64,000 nucleotides of DNA from Paenibacillus phoenicis (GTDB taxonomy: Bacteria; Bacillota; Bacilli; Paenibacillales; Paenibacillaceae): assembly GCF_034718895.1 (NCBI RefSeq), contig NZ_JAYERP010000001.1, positions 2,232,001 through 2,296,000 on the forward strand, read 5' to 3'. The notes beneath the pieces are model-generated. The model was not told the DNA's origin. It did no database searches and worked only from the letters and a program-made list of their open reading frames with translations. Positions 8,094 through 17,260 of the stretch are shown piece after piece. The position numbers were made by a program, and so were the translations under genes. The stretch's first letter is position 1, and each line of letters opens with the position of its first letter.

Positions 8094-9661
8094 GGGATCG
8101 ACCTCCCCAGTCGTTCGAATCGCTCGTAAGCGGCAGCCCAGAGGGCTGTGCGCTTCTCGTTCTCCGGCTCTGTCTCTTGCTTCGGCTCATACACTTGAAA
8201 CGGGAATGAAGCCTTCACCAATTCCAGGCCTTCTTGCAGGTCTTTAAGCCAGCCGCTGGTCCGCAGCTGGACCAGCAGGTTGCCGATCGCGCTGGCCTCC
8301 ACCGGTCCCGCCCATACCGGACGGCCGATCGCCTCCGCAGTTAAGCGGCAGAGCAGTTCGTTTTGAATGCCGCCGCCCACCATATGCAGCCCGGCAAATC
8401 GAGAGCCGGTCAGCTCCTCGGCCTGCTCCAGCACCTGGCGGTAGCGGAGTGCCAGGCTCTCGAGGATGCAGCGGGCGAAGGCCCCCGGCGAATCCGGCAC
8501 CGGCTGGCCGGTTTCCCGGCAATACGCCCGGATCTCCTCCGGCATGTCGGCCGGATTCATAAACCGCAGATCATCCGGATCGATCAAGCTGCGCAGCGGC
8601 TCGGCCTGTTCCGCCAATTTCACCAACTCGGCGAAGGTATAGGCTTCGCCGGCCTGCTCCCATTTGCGTTTACATTCCTGGAGGATCCATAGGCCCATGA
8701 TGTTTTTGAGCAAATGGTAGGTGCCGTCTACGCCGCCCTCGTTGGAAAATTGCCGCTCCAGCACCGCCGGCGTCAGCAAGGGCTTCGCCATTTGCGTCCC
8801 CAACAGCGACCAGGTGCCGCTGACAAGGTAGGCGAACGCCGGCGAATCTGCCGGTACCGCCGCCGCTGCGGACTCCGTGTCGTGCGAGGCGACGGCGATT
8901 GTTTTGATCGGCGGCACATCAAGCTCGGCGCACACCTCCGCCGTCAGTTCCCCGATCACGGTCCCTGGGGGAACCGGATCGGGGAAGATCGTGCTTGGAA
9001 TGCCCAGCTGCTCCATCAACGCGGAGTTCCACGCGCCCCGCCCTGGGTCGAACAGCCCCGTCGTGGTCGCCATCGTAAATTCGCAGACCCGCCGACCGGT
9101 CAGGAAATAGCTCAGCAGATCCGGCGTCAACAGCAGCGTTTCGGCCAAGTCGAGCTTGGGGGAGCCGGCTTTTTTCATGGCATATAGCTGATATAACGTG
9201 TTAAAAGGCATAAACTGCAGTCCGCTTTCGCGGAACAATCGCTCCGCACCAACAAGGGCGGATACCTCTTCGACCAACCCTTCGGTTTGACGATCCCGAT
9301 AGTGGTACGGGATGCCTAACAGCTCGCCGTTTCGATCCAACAGGCCAAAATCGACGCCCCAGGTGTCGATGGCACAGCTCTCCGGCCGATATCCGGCCTG
9401 GAACGCTTTGCGAATGCCGGTTTTGATCTCCCGCAGCAGCATCGGCGTATCCCAATGCAGGTGCCAGCCGATCTGAACCGGAACGTTCGGGAAACGGTGG
9501 ATCTCGGTGATGTGCAACTTCCGAACGCCGGGCGCATCAGCAGTGGCACCAGTAGAGTTATCCGGGCTTTCGGAACGGATTTCGCCAATGAATGCCCGGC
9601 CGCTGCTCGCGCCCAAGTCAAACGCGAGGACGCAAGGAACGTGTTGTTGTTCCGATGACAT
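8087..9661 (-). CDS. FGGY sugar kinase, rhamnulokinase (RhaB)-type, probably acting as fuculokinase
   Basis: 524 residues. The N-terminal phosphate-binding loop is FDLGASSGRAF, followed by IDTWGVDFGLLD, VSGTWSLLG and NIMGLWILQECKR, all typical of RhaB. Family members phosphorylate L-rhamnulose or L-fuculose at O1. FucI, FucA and FucU flank it, so L-fuculose is the likely substrate here, although its sequence signature is of the rhamnulokinase subgroup. The start ATG at 9661 has a GGTGA-type site. The stop overlaps the start of fucU. An insertion of acidic and polar residues near positions 30-45 (ESPDNSTGATADAPG) lengthens the first subdomain. Confidence 0.88.
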   Translation of the reverse strand: MSSEQQHVPCVLAFDLGASSGRAFIGEIRSESPDNSTGATADAPGVRKLHITEIHRFPNVPVQIGWHLHWDTPMLLREIKTGIRKAFQAGYRPESCAIDTWGVDFGLLDRNGELLGIPYHYRDRQTEGLVEEVSALVGAERLFRESGLQFMPFNTLYQLYAMKKAGSPKLDLAETLLLTPDLLSYFLTGRRVCEFTMATTTGLFDPGRGAWNSALMEQLGIPSTIFPDPVPPGTVIGELTAEVCAELDVPPIKTIAVASHDTESAAAAVPADSPAFAYLVSGTWSLLGTQMAKPLLTPAVLERQFSNEGGVDGTYHLLKNIMGLWILQECKRKWEQAGEAYTFAELVKLAEQAEPLRSLIDPDDLRFMNPADMPEEIRAYCRETGQPVPDSPGAFARCILESLALRYRQVLEQAEELTGSRFAGLHMVGGGIQNELLCRLTAEAIGRPVWAGPVEASAIGNLLVQLRTSGWLKDLQEGLELVKASFPFQVYEPKQETEPENEKRTALWAAAYERFERLGRSIPC

Positions 9662-9678
9662 GCGTTTTCACCGTCCGA

Positions 9679-10338
9679 TCACTTCATTTTTTGAAGCAGC
9701 GCAATCCGGTAGTCTTCGCTTTCAAGTGCGGCGATATCTGCGACCTCCTGATCCGTTAACGGGACAAGCGTTCCCGCCGCTTTCGCGCTTAAGTAAATTT
9801 TCGCGCTCTCCTCCACAACCTGGGTCCGGTAGTAGGCCTCCCGCAAATTTCGGCCTGTCGTCACCAGCCCATGGTTCCCCAGCAAAATCGAGCTCGCCTC
9901 ATTCACCTTCTCGGCGACTGCGTTCGCCAGCAATTCCGTGGTTGGGATCAAATAAGGGATAAATGCCGTTCGTCCAACCAATGCGGCCTGGTCCGGGAAC
10001 ATGATCGGCAACTCTCGCTCAATCAGCGTAAAAGCGATGCAATGGGCCGGGTGCGTATGCACCATCGCTCCCATGTCAGGCTTTTGGCGGTAGCCGTAAA
10101 GATGCATCAGCACCTCGGACGACGGGCGCAGGCCGATATCGGTCACCTCCCCGGTTGGGATATCCACTTCGATCCACTGCTCAGGCTCGATCTCCTCCAG
10201 CGCGAAGCCGCTGGGCGACAAGTACATCTTGTCGCCGGCCCGGGCGCTGATGTTGCCGCCCGGCCCTACAACCAACCCGCTCGCTACGATTTTGCGGGCA
10301 TATTTGCACAGTTCTTGGCGCGTTTCCATGTTTTGCAT
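9679..10338 (-). CDS. fucA: L-fuculose-phosphate aldolase (class II aldolase/adducin family)
   Basis: 219 residues with the family zinc site: HTHPAH in the middle and GNHGLVT near the C-terminal third; the phosphate-binding loop is GPGGNISAR. Class II aldolases of this size cleave L-fuculose-1-phosphate, or related ketose phosphates, to DHAP and L-lactaldehyde. The start at 10338 is nine bases after AGGAG. It lies between fucI and the kinase gene. A separate aldolase domain is present in the fused enzyme at 2507-4588, so the window encodes two lactaldehyde-producing aldolases. Confidence 0.9.
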   Translation of the reverse strand: MQNMETRQELCKYARKIVASGLVVGPGGNISARAGDKMYLSPSGFALEEIEPEQWIEVDIPTGEVTDIGLRPSSEVLMHLYGYRQKPDMGAMVHTHPAHCIAFTLIERELPIMFPDQAALVGRTAFIPYLIPTTELLANAVAEKVNEASSILLGNHGLVTTGRNLREAYYRTQVVEESAKIYLSAKAAGTLVPLTDQEVADIAALESEDYRIALLQKMK

Positions 10339-10391
10339 TGCGTTGTTCTCCTTTTTTTATGATGCTTGTATCTTGTATGCCGAGTAATGGT

Positions 10392-12182
10392 TTATTTGTA
10401 TAACGGCCCAAACGCAGCACATGCCCGGAAGTCGGCGCTCTCCGCATCCTCGGTCCCGAACAGGCCCCAAGCCCTTGGGCGGAACACCTTCTCCTTCGGC
10501 ACGTTATGCATGCTGACCGGAATGCGCAGGATCGAGGCCAGCGTAATCAAGTCGGCGCCGATATGGCCATAGCTGATGACGCCGTGGTTCGCTCCCCAGT
10601 GGTCCATGACGTCGTAGACGCTGGTAAACGCGCCGCTGCCGGTCAGATTGGGTGCAAACCAGGTTGACGGCCACGTCGGGTCGGTCCGCTTGTCGAGCGT
10701 GTCATGCACATGCTCCGGCAGGTCCACCGAATAGCCCTCGGCGATTTGCAGCACCGGGCCAAGCCCTTTGACCAGGTTGAGCCGGGTCATCGTCATCGGC
10801 ATGCCGCCGCGAGTCAAGTAGTCGGTGGAGAAACCGCCGCCCCGGAAATACTCCAGAGAAGCCGGCCGGAACTGCGTGGCTTGCAGCATGCGCCCGACCT
10901 CTTCCTCGCTGATCTCCCAGAACGGCTTGATGACAGGAGCGCCGTCTTTTATTTGCTCGCCGGTGCCGTCAAGCGCCGCCGAACCGGAGTTGATAAGGTG
11001 CAGGATGCCGAATGCTGCCCGGCCCTCCAGCTTATAGCCGGTCACCCGCTCCACGGATGCCGGGCTCCAGTACGTCCGCACATCGGCAAAAATTTGCGCC
11101 GTATTCGTCAGCAAATAGCCGAACAGCATGCCAACGCCGTTGAGACTGTCATTTTCGGTTGCCACAATATATGGCGCACGCGTACCGTTCCAATCAAACG
11201 ACGAGTTGAGAATCGTCTCCATGAAATCGCCGTTCGGGAAATGATCCGTCCACTGGCGTTGCCCCTGGAAGCCGGAGGCGATCGCATGATGGCCTTGCGC
11301 TTCCTCCTCGTAGCCCAATTCTGCGAGGCGCGGGTTGCCGATCATCAGGTCGCGCGTGATCAGCGTCATTTTGACGACCGTCTCCCATTCCAGGTCTTTC
11401 CGCTCCCGCGAGGTTTGCAAATGGGCCGGGTTATTGTCCGGACCTTCTTGGCAGTTCTGCTTCACCCAAGCCAGCGCCACTTGGTATTCCTCGGGATCGT
11501 AAATCCCTTCCTCCATCCGCCGTGTGAACTCGGTCATGTCGATATACTCGTTGCGCATCCCCAGATATTCCTGGAAAAAGGCATCGTTCACCATCGAACC
11601 GGCGATCCCCATCGACACCGAGCCCATCGACAGATACGCCCGATCACGCATCATCGCGGCCGCCAGTCCGCTGCGGGCAAAACGCAGCAGCTTCTCTTGC
11701 ACGTCGGCTGGAATCCGGTCATCGCCTTCATCCTGCACATCCTCGCCGTAGATGCCAAAGGCCGGGAGCCCTTTTTGCGCATGGGCGGATAATACGGCGG
11801 CCAAATACACCGCTCCCGGTCGGCCAGTGCCGTTAAAGCCCCATACCGCCTTCGGGATCTGCGGATCGGTATCCATCGTTTCCGTGCCATAGCACCAGCA
11901 CGGCGTTACGGTGATGGACACCCCGACCTCCGCCGCCTTGAATTTCTTCGCTGCTGCCGCCGCTTCGGCCACGCCGCCGATGCAGGTATCGGCAATCACG
12001 CATTCTACCGGTTGTCCGTTCGGATAACGGAGCTCCGCCTCTAGCAGCCGAGCCACCGCCTTGGCCAAGTTCATCGTTTGCTCCTCCAGGGATTCGCGTA
12101 CCCCTCTTCGTCTGCCGTCAATCGTCGGACGAATGCCGATCTTCGGGAAACCGTCCCGCCATCTGTAACCGTTTTCAACCAT
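10392..12182 (-). CDS. fucI: L-fucose isomerase
   Basis: About 596 residues, matching FucI length. Recognisable segments are [16 protein letters not shown] at the start, [10 protein letters not shown], the ATENDSLNG metal-site region and the C-terminal [11 protein letters not shown] with a conserved His. The family is a manganese-dependent hexamer converting L-fucose to L-fuculose. The ATG at 12182 is ten bases after AAGGAGG; a TTG six bases upstream is only four bases from it and is less likely. It is the first gene of the leftward fuc operon, with a -10 box at 12209-12214 and the AraC regulator gene divergent. Confidence 0.94.
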   Translation of the reverse strand: MVENGYRWRDGFPKIGIRPTIDGRRRGVRESLEEQTMNLAKAVARLLEAELRYPNGQPVECVIADTCIGGVAEAAAAAKKFKAAEVGVSITVTPCWCYGTETMDTDPQIPKAVWGFNGTGRPGAVYLAAVLSAHAQKGLPAFGIYGEDVQDEGDDRIPADVQEKLLRFARSGLAAAMMRDRAYLSMGSVSMGIAGSMVNDAFFQEYLGMRNEYIDMTEFTRRMEEGIYDPEEYQVALAWVKQNCQEGPDNNPAHLQTSRERKDLEWETVVKMTLITRDLMIGNPRLAELGYEEEAQGHHAIASGFQGQRQWTDHFPNGDFMETILNSSFDWNGTRAPYIVATENDSLNGVGMLFGYLLTNTAQIFADVRTYWSPASVERVTGYKLEGRAAFGILHLINSGSAALDGTGEQIKDGAPVIKPFWEISEEEVGRMLQATQFRPASLEYFRGGGFSTDYLTRGGMPMTMTRLNLVKGLGPVLQIAEGYSVDLPEHVHDTLDKRTDPTWPSTWFAPNLTGSGAFTSVYDVMDHWGANHGVISYGHIGADLITLASILRIPVSMHNVPKEKVFRPRAWGLFGTEDAESADFRACAAFGPLYK

Positions 12183-12208
12183 AGCCAATCTGCCTCCTTG
12201 GACAATGA

Positions 12209-12214
12209 ATTATA
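12209..12214 (-). promoter_or_regulatory. -10 box of the fuc operon promoter
   Basis: A perfect TATAAT, read leftward, lies about 27 bases upstream of the fucI start. No good -35 hexamer is found 16-18 bases upstream, which fits a promoter needing an AraC-type activator. The rest of 12215-12357 is the divergent spacer; I could not define the activator site with confidence. Confidence 0.6.
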
Positions 12215-12357
12215 GTCCCATTCTATAGTTCACTCCGCCCGTTCGAGAACCTACTATTTTGCCCTCTTGCCCGCACAACAGCGCAAAAAAGTGAACCTTC
12301 CCGCATATCCGCATCTGCCTATTCCTAGAAAATCCTCCCATCCTGCCTCACATCCGC

Positions 12358-12363
12358 TATAAT
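12358..12363 (+). promoter_or_regulatory. -10 box of the AraC regulator promoter
   Basis: A perfect TATAAT lies 32 bases upstream of the GTG start at 12395. Because it overlaps an in-frame ATG at 12362, that ATG cannot be the translation start, which settles the gene on the GTG. Confidence 0.6.
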
Positions 12364-12394
12364 GGAGCTATCCAATGTTCGGGAGGAACCCATC

Positions 12395-13237
12395 GTGCCG
12401 AAAATCGAAATTCCTTATCGCAAAAGCGACCGTTTTCGTTTCAAAAAAACGCCCGAATTACTCTACGCCGGCCAGGTCGTCGACGAGCGCCGCTTCTACG
12501 CGCCGCCGCAGATCCACGACTATTGCGAGATCCTTTATATCGTCGAAGGCCGCGGGGAATTCCGCATCGGCGGCACAATCTATGAAGTGCATCCCGGGGA
12601 TGTCGCTGTCTATAATGCGGGCGTCCCGCATGAAGAGCGTTCAATCAGCACTGAACCGTTTAAGGTCATTTACTGCGGCGTTGGCAACGTGCATATCGAC
12701 GGCGTACCACCGGGACAGCTGCTGCCTGCCTCCGTCGACCCGGTCATCCCGTGCGAGAAATACGCCTACAAGGTGGAGAGCTACCTGTCAGAAATGCTCC
12801 AGGAATGCGACTCCCAAGTGCTCGGATACGAAACGCTCAGCAATAACCTGCTCATGTCGCTGATCACGCTTCTGTACCGGATCGTGGACGTGAAGCATCC
12901 GTTTGATCCGCTGAAGGACAAGAACGAAATTACCGTCCGCACCAAGCAGTTCATCGATAAGAACTACACCCGCAGCATCACGCTCAAAGAGATCGCCGAT
13001 ACCCTCTACGTGAGCCAGCACTATTTATCTCATCTCTTTAAAAAAGAACTCGGCGATTCCCCCGTCAACTACCTCATTAACCGCCGGATTGAAGAGGCCA
13101 AGCGCCTGCTCCGGGAAACCAATGCGCCGATTCACGAAGTCGCCGCCCGAGTGGGTTACGGGAACGACAAATATTTCTCCATGCTGTTCAAGAAGGTGAC
13201 CGGCCAATCCCCCAGCACTTTCCGGGAAATGAAATAA
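12395..13237 (+). CDS. AraC-family transcriptional regulator of the fuc operon
   Basis: About 280 residues. The N-terminal ~130 residues are a cupin-type sensor domain (HDYCEILYIVEGRGEF, HPGDVAVYNAGVPHEE). The C-terminal ~100 residues carry two helix-turn-helix motifs (ITLKEIADTLYVSQHYLSHLFKKELG and IHEVAARVGYGNDKYFSMLFKK). The start is GTG, eight bases after GGAGG, because the upstream ATG lies within the -10 box. It is transcribed away from fucI and is the obvious candidate activator of the fuc genes, with fucose or a pathway intermediate as signal. A terminator hairpin follows immediately. Confidence 0.9.
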   Translation: MPKIEIPYRKSDRFRFKKTPELLYAGQVVDERRFYAPPQIHDYCEILYIVEGRGEFRIGGTIYEVHPGDVAVYNAGVPHEERSISTEPFKVIYCGVGNVHIDGVPPGQLLPASVDPVIPCEKYAYKVESYLSEMLQECDSQVLGYETLSNNLLMSLITLLYRIVDVKHPFDPLKDKNEITVRTKQFIDKNYTRSITLKEIADTLYVSQHYLSHLFKKELGDSPVNYLINRRIEEAKRLLRETNAPIHEVAARVGYGNDKYFSMLFKKVTGQSPSTFREMK

Positions 13238-13272
13238 AGCCTTGCAGCGATGGGCTGCAAGGCTTATTTTTC
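13237..13272 (+). terminator. Terminator between convergent AraC regulator and leftward gene
   Basis: A perfect 12-bp stem (AAGCCTTGCAGC at 13237-13248 with its complement at 13254-13265) with a five-base loop is followed by ATTTTT. The stem starts in the AraC stop codon. In the leftward direction the tail is TTTATTT, so it may also end the 13278-14975 gene's transcript. Confidence 0.85.
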
Positions 13273-13277
13273 CAGTT

Positions 13278-14975
13278 TCAATGGGTGACCTCCAGTTTGA
13301 ATGCCATATGCGAGACGGCCTCTTGCGATGCCGGGCGATAGGGATAAATGATTTCCACGCAGCCGTCCCGTTCCCGGACGATCGGCTGCGGAGCCGCAGC
13401 TTCCACATGGAGCGACAATCCGGGGAAAGACCAGGCCGAGGAGGTCACGCCCGCTGCGGTCACCGCAGGGCCGCACACCTCGAAATAGACATCAAGCGCC
13501 TTGCCGGTCTCCAAGGTCACCGAGGCGGTCAATTTGCCCGGCGAGGCTTCCGCATCAACGTAATAGCCGCGCAGATGGGTGTTCCAGCTGCTCTCCGGCT
13601 CCCGGCGGATCAACCGTAACGAGTAGCGGCCTCCATCATCGCTCCGCCAGTGCATCGTCGCCGGATGCAGTTGGCCGTTCGTATTGCGGCTGCCCGAACA
13701 CGCGCCGATCATCAGGTTTCGCCCCAGCCATGCGGTTGCCGTGCACACGAAGCGGTTCTCGCCAGGTTTATCCCTTTCGCACAGCTCGCGATATTGCCGG
13801 TTCACCATCCGCTCCTCCGGCTCACCAATCAGCTTCGGCTTTACATGCTCCGGCACATCCACGCCAACCAGCGCGATCATCGGATCATGCCCCGTCTCAC
13901 AATTGACCGCGGCCAGATGCTTCAACCGCTCGCCAAACGCCAGGTACAAGAACACTCCCATCGAGCTGTGGGCGGTCATCTCCATCTCGTAGGCACGGGC
14001 ATAGGGGCCAGCCATATTTTCCAAGCCCGGGTGATAAAATAACGCAATCGTCTCCCACAAAGCCTGTTCAATCGTATGTCCTATCGCTTTGAAACGATCG
14101 GTTCGAGCAAATTTACGGATTAAGCCGAGCACGGTGAGGTCGACTCCGTAATAGGTGGTCGAATTAAACTCCGCGAGAGTGTTGAATTCGGCGAATTCCT
14201 CAAGGAACCGATCGGCTTCATGGTCAGCATGACGAATCCACGCTTCATTGCCATAACGATACCCGTAATAATGGGTGATAAACAGATGCATCAGCTCGAT
14301 GTTCGTATTCATCGGCACCGCATCCGACAGCCTGCGGTCGATGGAGCCGGTGACGGCTTTGATCATCGCTTCATCCATGCGCCGGACCAGCTCCCGGGGG
14401 AGCCGGGGCTCGAAATGCTCCAAAATCACCGCAAACGCGCAGGCGATAAACTCCCGCCAGTTCGGGTCATAGCTCCTCCAGACTGGGGGAATGACCCGAT
14501 CGGCGGCCCTCGCCAAGGCTTCCTCCACGTCCTTCCTTCTTACGTTTTTTCTCCCCTCGCATTCTGCGCCAAGCTCCTCGGCCAGATGATCAGAGATCTT
14601 CTCCAACATGCTTGTAACGTAGTACGCGAAGCCCGGCCCGAAGCGCTTCCACGGATAACCGCCCCGGGGAGGGTCCGCAGCCTGCGGGGAGGTTTTAAAC
14701 GTGCCGTGGAAAATTTCGTCCGGCGCATCGAATTGCAGGTTCAACACCTCATCCAAAACGGCGCAGGCACGTTCCACATCTCCTTCACCGTTCCGGATCA
14801 ACAAACCGACAGCGTAGTGCGCACTGCCGCGGGTCGAATGCCACTCGCTCCGCCCGTCCTCCGCATTTCGCAGCATGTGTTTTGCCTCGTCATAATGACG
14901 ATCCATCTCCTCCATCGCCTGCTTCACCAAAAACACTTGCTCCGGTGTCATTTGCTCCAGCATGCTGCTCGCCAT
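13278..14975 (-). CDS. Uncharacterised protein of probable alpha/alpha-toroid fold in a polysaccharide locus
   Basis: 565 residues; I do not recognise a named family. There is no signal peptide or membrane segment, so it is cytoplasmic. The first ~400 residues are helix-rich with repeated aromatic segments (EFNSTTYYGVDLTVLGL, NLAGPYARAYEMEM-type spacing), resembling six-hairpin glycosidase-like proteins. The last ~150 residues look beta-rich. Its ATG lies three bases upstream of the GH105-like gene's stop, so translation is coupled. It is the last gene of the transporter-enzyme unit, before a terminator. The likely role is processing of an imported oligosaccharide, but no catalytic residue can be named. 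Confidence 0.75.
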   Translation of the reverse strand: MASSMLEQMTPEQVFLVKQAMEEMDRHYDEAKHMLRNAEDGRSEWHSTRGSAHYAVGLLIRNGEGDVERACAVLDEVLNLQFDAPDEIFHGTFKTSPQAADPPRGGYPWKRFGPGFAYYVTSMLEKISDHLAEELGAECEGRKNVRRKDVEEALARAADRVIPPVWRSYDPNWREFIACAFAVILEHFEPRLPRELVRRMDEAMIKAVTGSIDRRLSDAVPMNTNIELMHLFITHYYGYRYGNEAWIRHADHEADRFLEEFAEFNTLAEFNSTTYYGVDLTVLGLIRKFARTDRFKAIGHTIEQALWETIALFYHPGLENMAGPYARAYEMEMTAHSSMGVFLYLAFGERLKHLAAVNCETGHDPMIALVGVDVPEHVKPKLIGEPEERMVNRQYRELCERDKPGENRFVCTATAWLGRNLMIGACSGSRNTNGQLHPATMHWRSDDGGRYSLRLIRREPESSWNTHLRGYYVDAEASPGKLTASVTLETGKALDVYFEVCGPAVTAAGVTSSAWSFPGLSLHVEAAAPQPIVRERDGCVEIIYPYRPASQEAVSHMAFKLEVTH

Positions 14976-14978
14976 CTT

Positions 14979-17252
14979 TCATCTTCCTTCCTTGCTAGAC
15001 CTCAGGGCCTTCAACCGCAACACTTCCACAGCAGCCAGCATCATAATGCCGATGCCGTGATTGTCGTTTCGAACCGTCCGCAGATCCTCCATATAATAAT
15101 CCGGAGAGAAGGAATACCGGGAACCGCTGCAAACGCCATGTACATTGCCCTGGCGGTCAATCACCTGCGCGGCGAGCCCTCTCCAGCCTTTAAGCGCCGC
15201 CTCGATGTAAGGCCCCTCACGATCAAGCCAACCGAAGCGGACGCCACGTGAAAAGGCATAAACGAACATCGCGGTACAGGAAGCCTCCAAATACGCATCT
15301 GGCCGATTGAGGACCTGGTGCCATAACCCGGAATCGGATTGAAGTGCGGCAATGCCTTGGCTTAATTCACGGAACATCGTCAGCAGCTCCTCCCGATCCT
15401 CATGCGTTTCGGGCAGCCGCTCCAGCAGCTCGCTTAACGAAAACAGTACCCAGCCATTCCCCCGCCCCCAAGGGATTAGGGTTGGTTGGCCGTATTTAAA
15501 ATCATAAACATGGGACATGACCTGCTGATCGCTCATATACAAATAACGCTTAAACCGTAAAAACTGCTTCGCCGCTTCATTGATGGCGTCAGCCTCACCC
15601 GTCACCATCGAATAACGGGTGAGAAACGGGGCGCTCATATACAAATCGTCCGCCCACATCGTATCGGCCGAATATTCTCCTTCACAACGCCGGTAAAAAG
15701 CTCCGTCCTCCCGCCGCTCCAGCCGATGCAGCATAAAATCGGCGATCGTGTCCGCAATCTTGCGGAACTCGGCCTGCTCCGCTCCATCCAGATAAGCCTC
15801 CAGCATCGCGGATCCAAAGGATCCGCAATTATCGAGCATCCGCAGCAACACGAGCTGATGGTTGATCCCCGGAAAACCGTACTCCTCCCGGTCCCATAAC
15901 GAGTATTCATACATTTCTGTGCAACTGGAAATATGGGAGAGTGCATACTGCCGGATGTCCGGGCGGTTCAATTCCTTCGCCGTGCGAAGCAAACCGTACA
16001 TCGTCACGCCCAGCGGATAATCCCAGCGTCCGAAATTAGTTGCCCCTTCGGTCGTCCACTTATTGCTTAACATCGCATTCTCGTAAAAAGGCCGGACGCG
16101 CGTCTCCGGAGCATCCACCGCCCAGTAAATACAGCCGCCTAAGCCGTCAAACGGTTTCTTGAGCGTACGGATCTCTTGCGGCTTTAGCATCCTTTCCGCC
16201 GGAAGGGGGCCCAGGTACAACCACGTGCCAGGATTTCCATGAACCTTCACCGGTTCAGTGAAAGCCAGCGGCTTCCCACCGGCTTCCGCTGCCAGCTCGA
16301 AGCCCCAGCCTTCTTTTGCGTTTTCCGTTCGCACCACGATCTGCCGAACTCCCGGCTGAACCTCGGTTTGAACATGGAACGGTCCGCCGCCCGTAACCGT
16401 GGTGGCAAGACTATCATCCACCCAGATGTGCGTCGTTCCCCGAACGGTTCCGCTCAGCTCGATGCGATCGGCGGAGACCGGGATACGGACCGAGCTCCAG
16501 GCATAAGCCGCTGCAGGCTGAGCCGGATTGCCACAGATTCGTTCCAGATTCGGCAGTCCTTGTGATTGTTCCGGCCATTTTACTGCCGGAAACCATTCCA
16601 ACCCAGTCGCCGCTTCAGATCCTTGCCAATCCGGATAAGCCTGGCCTTGGTCGCTTCCACCGAAGCAAGCCGTCTTCACCGGCTCGGAATACACCCAGCC
16701 AGCACTCCCCTGCCGGTCGGCAAACGGGGCTAAGACCTGCAGAATCCGTACCTTCGCTTCATCGGCCCCGAACCGGCAGCCGAAGCCGGAGGGAGTTTTT
16801 CGCGCCTCGATCAGCAGTGTGTTCCAGCCCGAGGTGAATACGAGCGGCACCTTAATTCGCGCCTTGGGGTCGAGTTCGTCAACAACCGTAGAATGGTATT
16901 CCAACTTCTCGTTTACGAACAGCCGCACCGGCCCCAACGGCTCCAAGACACCGTCGATCGCCCGCTCCCCGTCACTCCAGACCAGCCCGTACGCATAGAC
17001 GTAATCACCATCCTCCGCATGCGGAAGCTTGGCGGGAAAGTCCATGTCATACAAGCCTTCTGCCGTCTGCAAAATTCCCGTTTTGGAGAAAGTGCGCAGC
17101 GCAAACGGGATCGGCGGATTCGCCCCGATATACCTTGCGGCGATCACTTCCAAAATCCGTTCGTCTTCGTCACCGAACCAATAATAGGAACTCTCCCGAT
17201 CCTCGATATATTCGCCCAAGTTGATGTCTCCTTCCCTTCTATCCATAGCCAT
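14979..17252 (-). CDS. GH105/GH88-like hydrolase with N-terminal beta domain
   Basis: 757 residues. The C-terminal ~380 residues match the unsaturated-glucuronyl/rhamnogalacturonyl hydrolase toroid: TMWADDLYMSAPFL around residue 520 with the expected Asp, GRGNGWVLFSLSELL near 600, and DSGLWHQVL followed by EASCTAMFVYAFSRG. The first ~370 residues are an extra beta-rich region with a sugar-binding-like segment (IWVDDSLATTVTGGG). There is no signal peptide, so it acts inside the cell on imported unsaturated oligosaccharides from lyase action. The ATG at 17252 has a poor ribosome site, whereas a TTG at 17219 sits eight bases after AAGGAG, so the true protein may be 11 residues shorter. Confidence 0.82.
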   Translation of the reverse strand: MAMDRREGDINLGEYIEDRESSYYWFGDEDERILEVIAARYIGANPPIPFALRTFSKTGILQTAEGLYDMDFPAKLPHAEDGDYVYAYGLVWSDGERAIDGVLEPLGPVRLFVNEKLEYHSTVVDELDPKARIKVPLVFTSGWNTLLIEARKTPSGFGCRFGADEAKVRILQVLAPFADRQGSAGWVYSEPVKTACFGGSDQGQAYPDWQGSEAATGLEWFPAVKWPEQSQGLPNLERICGNPAQPAAAYAWSSVRIPVSADRIELSGTVRGTTHIWVDDSLATTVTGGGPFHVQTEVQPGVRQIVVRTENAKEGWGFELAAEAGGKPLAFTEPVKVHGNPGTWLYLGPLPAERMLKPQEIRTLKKPFDGLGGCIYWAVDAPETRVRPFYENAMLSNKWTTEGATNFGRWDYPLGVTMYGLLRTAKELNRPDIRQYALSHISSCTEMYEYSLWDREEYGFPGINHQLVLLRMLDNCGSFGSAMLEAYLDGAEQAEFRKIADTIADFMLHRLERREDGAFYRRCEGEYSADTMWADDLYMSAPFLTRYSMVTGEADAINEAAKQFLRFKRYLYMSDQQVMSHVYDFKYGQPTLIPWGRGNGWVLFSLSELLERLPETHEDREELLTMFRELSQGIAALQSDSGLWHQVLNRPDAYLEASCTAMFVYAFSRGVRFGWLDREGPYIEAALKGWRGLAAQVIDRQGNVHGVCSGSRYSFSPDYYMEDLRTVRNDNHGIGIMMLAAVEVLRLKALRSSKEGR

Positions 17253-17260
17253 GTCTTTGT

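Noticed and set aside
12362..12394. ATG at 12362 as start of the AraC regulator
   Set aside because: It overlaps a perfect TATAAT and lacks a ribosome site, whereas GTG 12395 has GGAGG at eight bases.
14220..15251. 343-codon rightward frame opposite two leftward enzyme genes
   Set aside because: Antisense shadow crossing a gene junction, no recognisable domain and no start signal.
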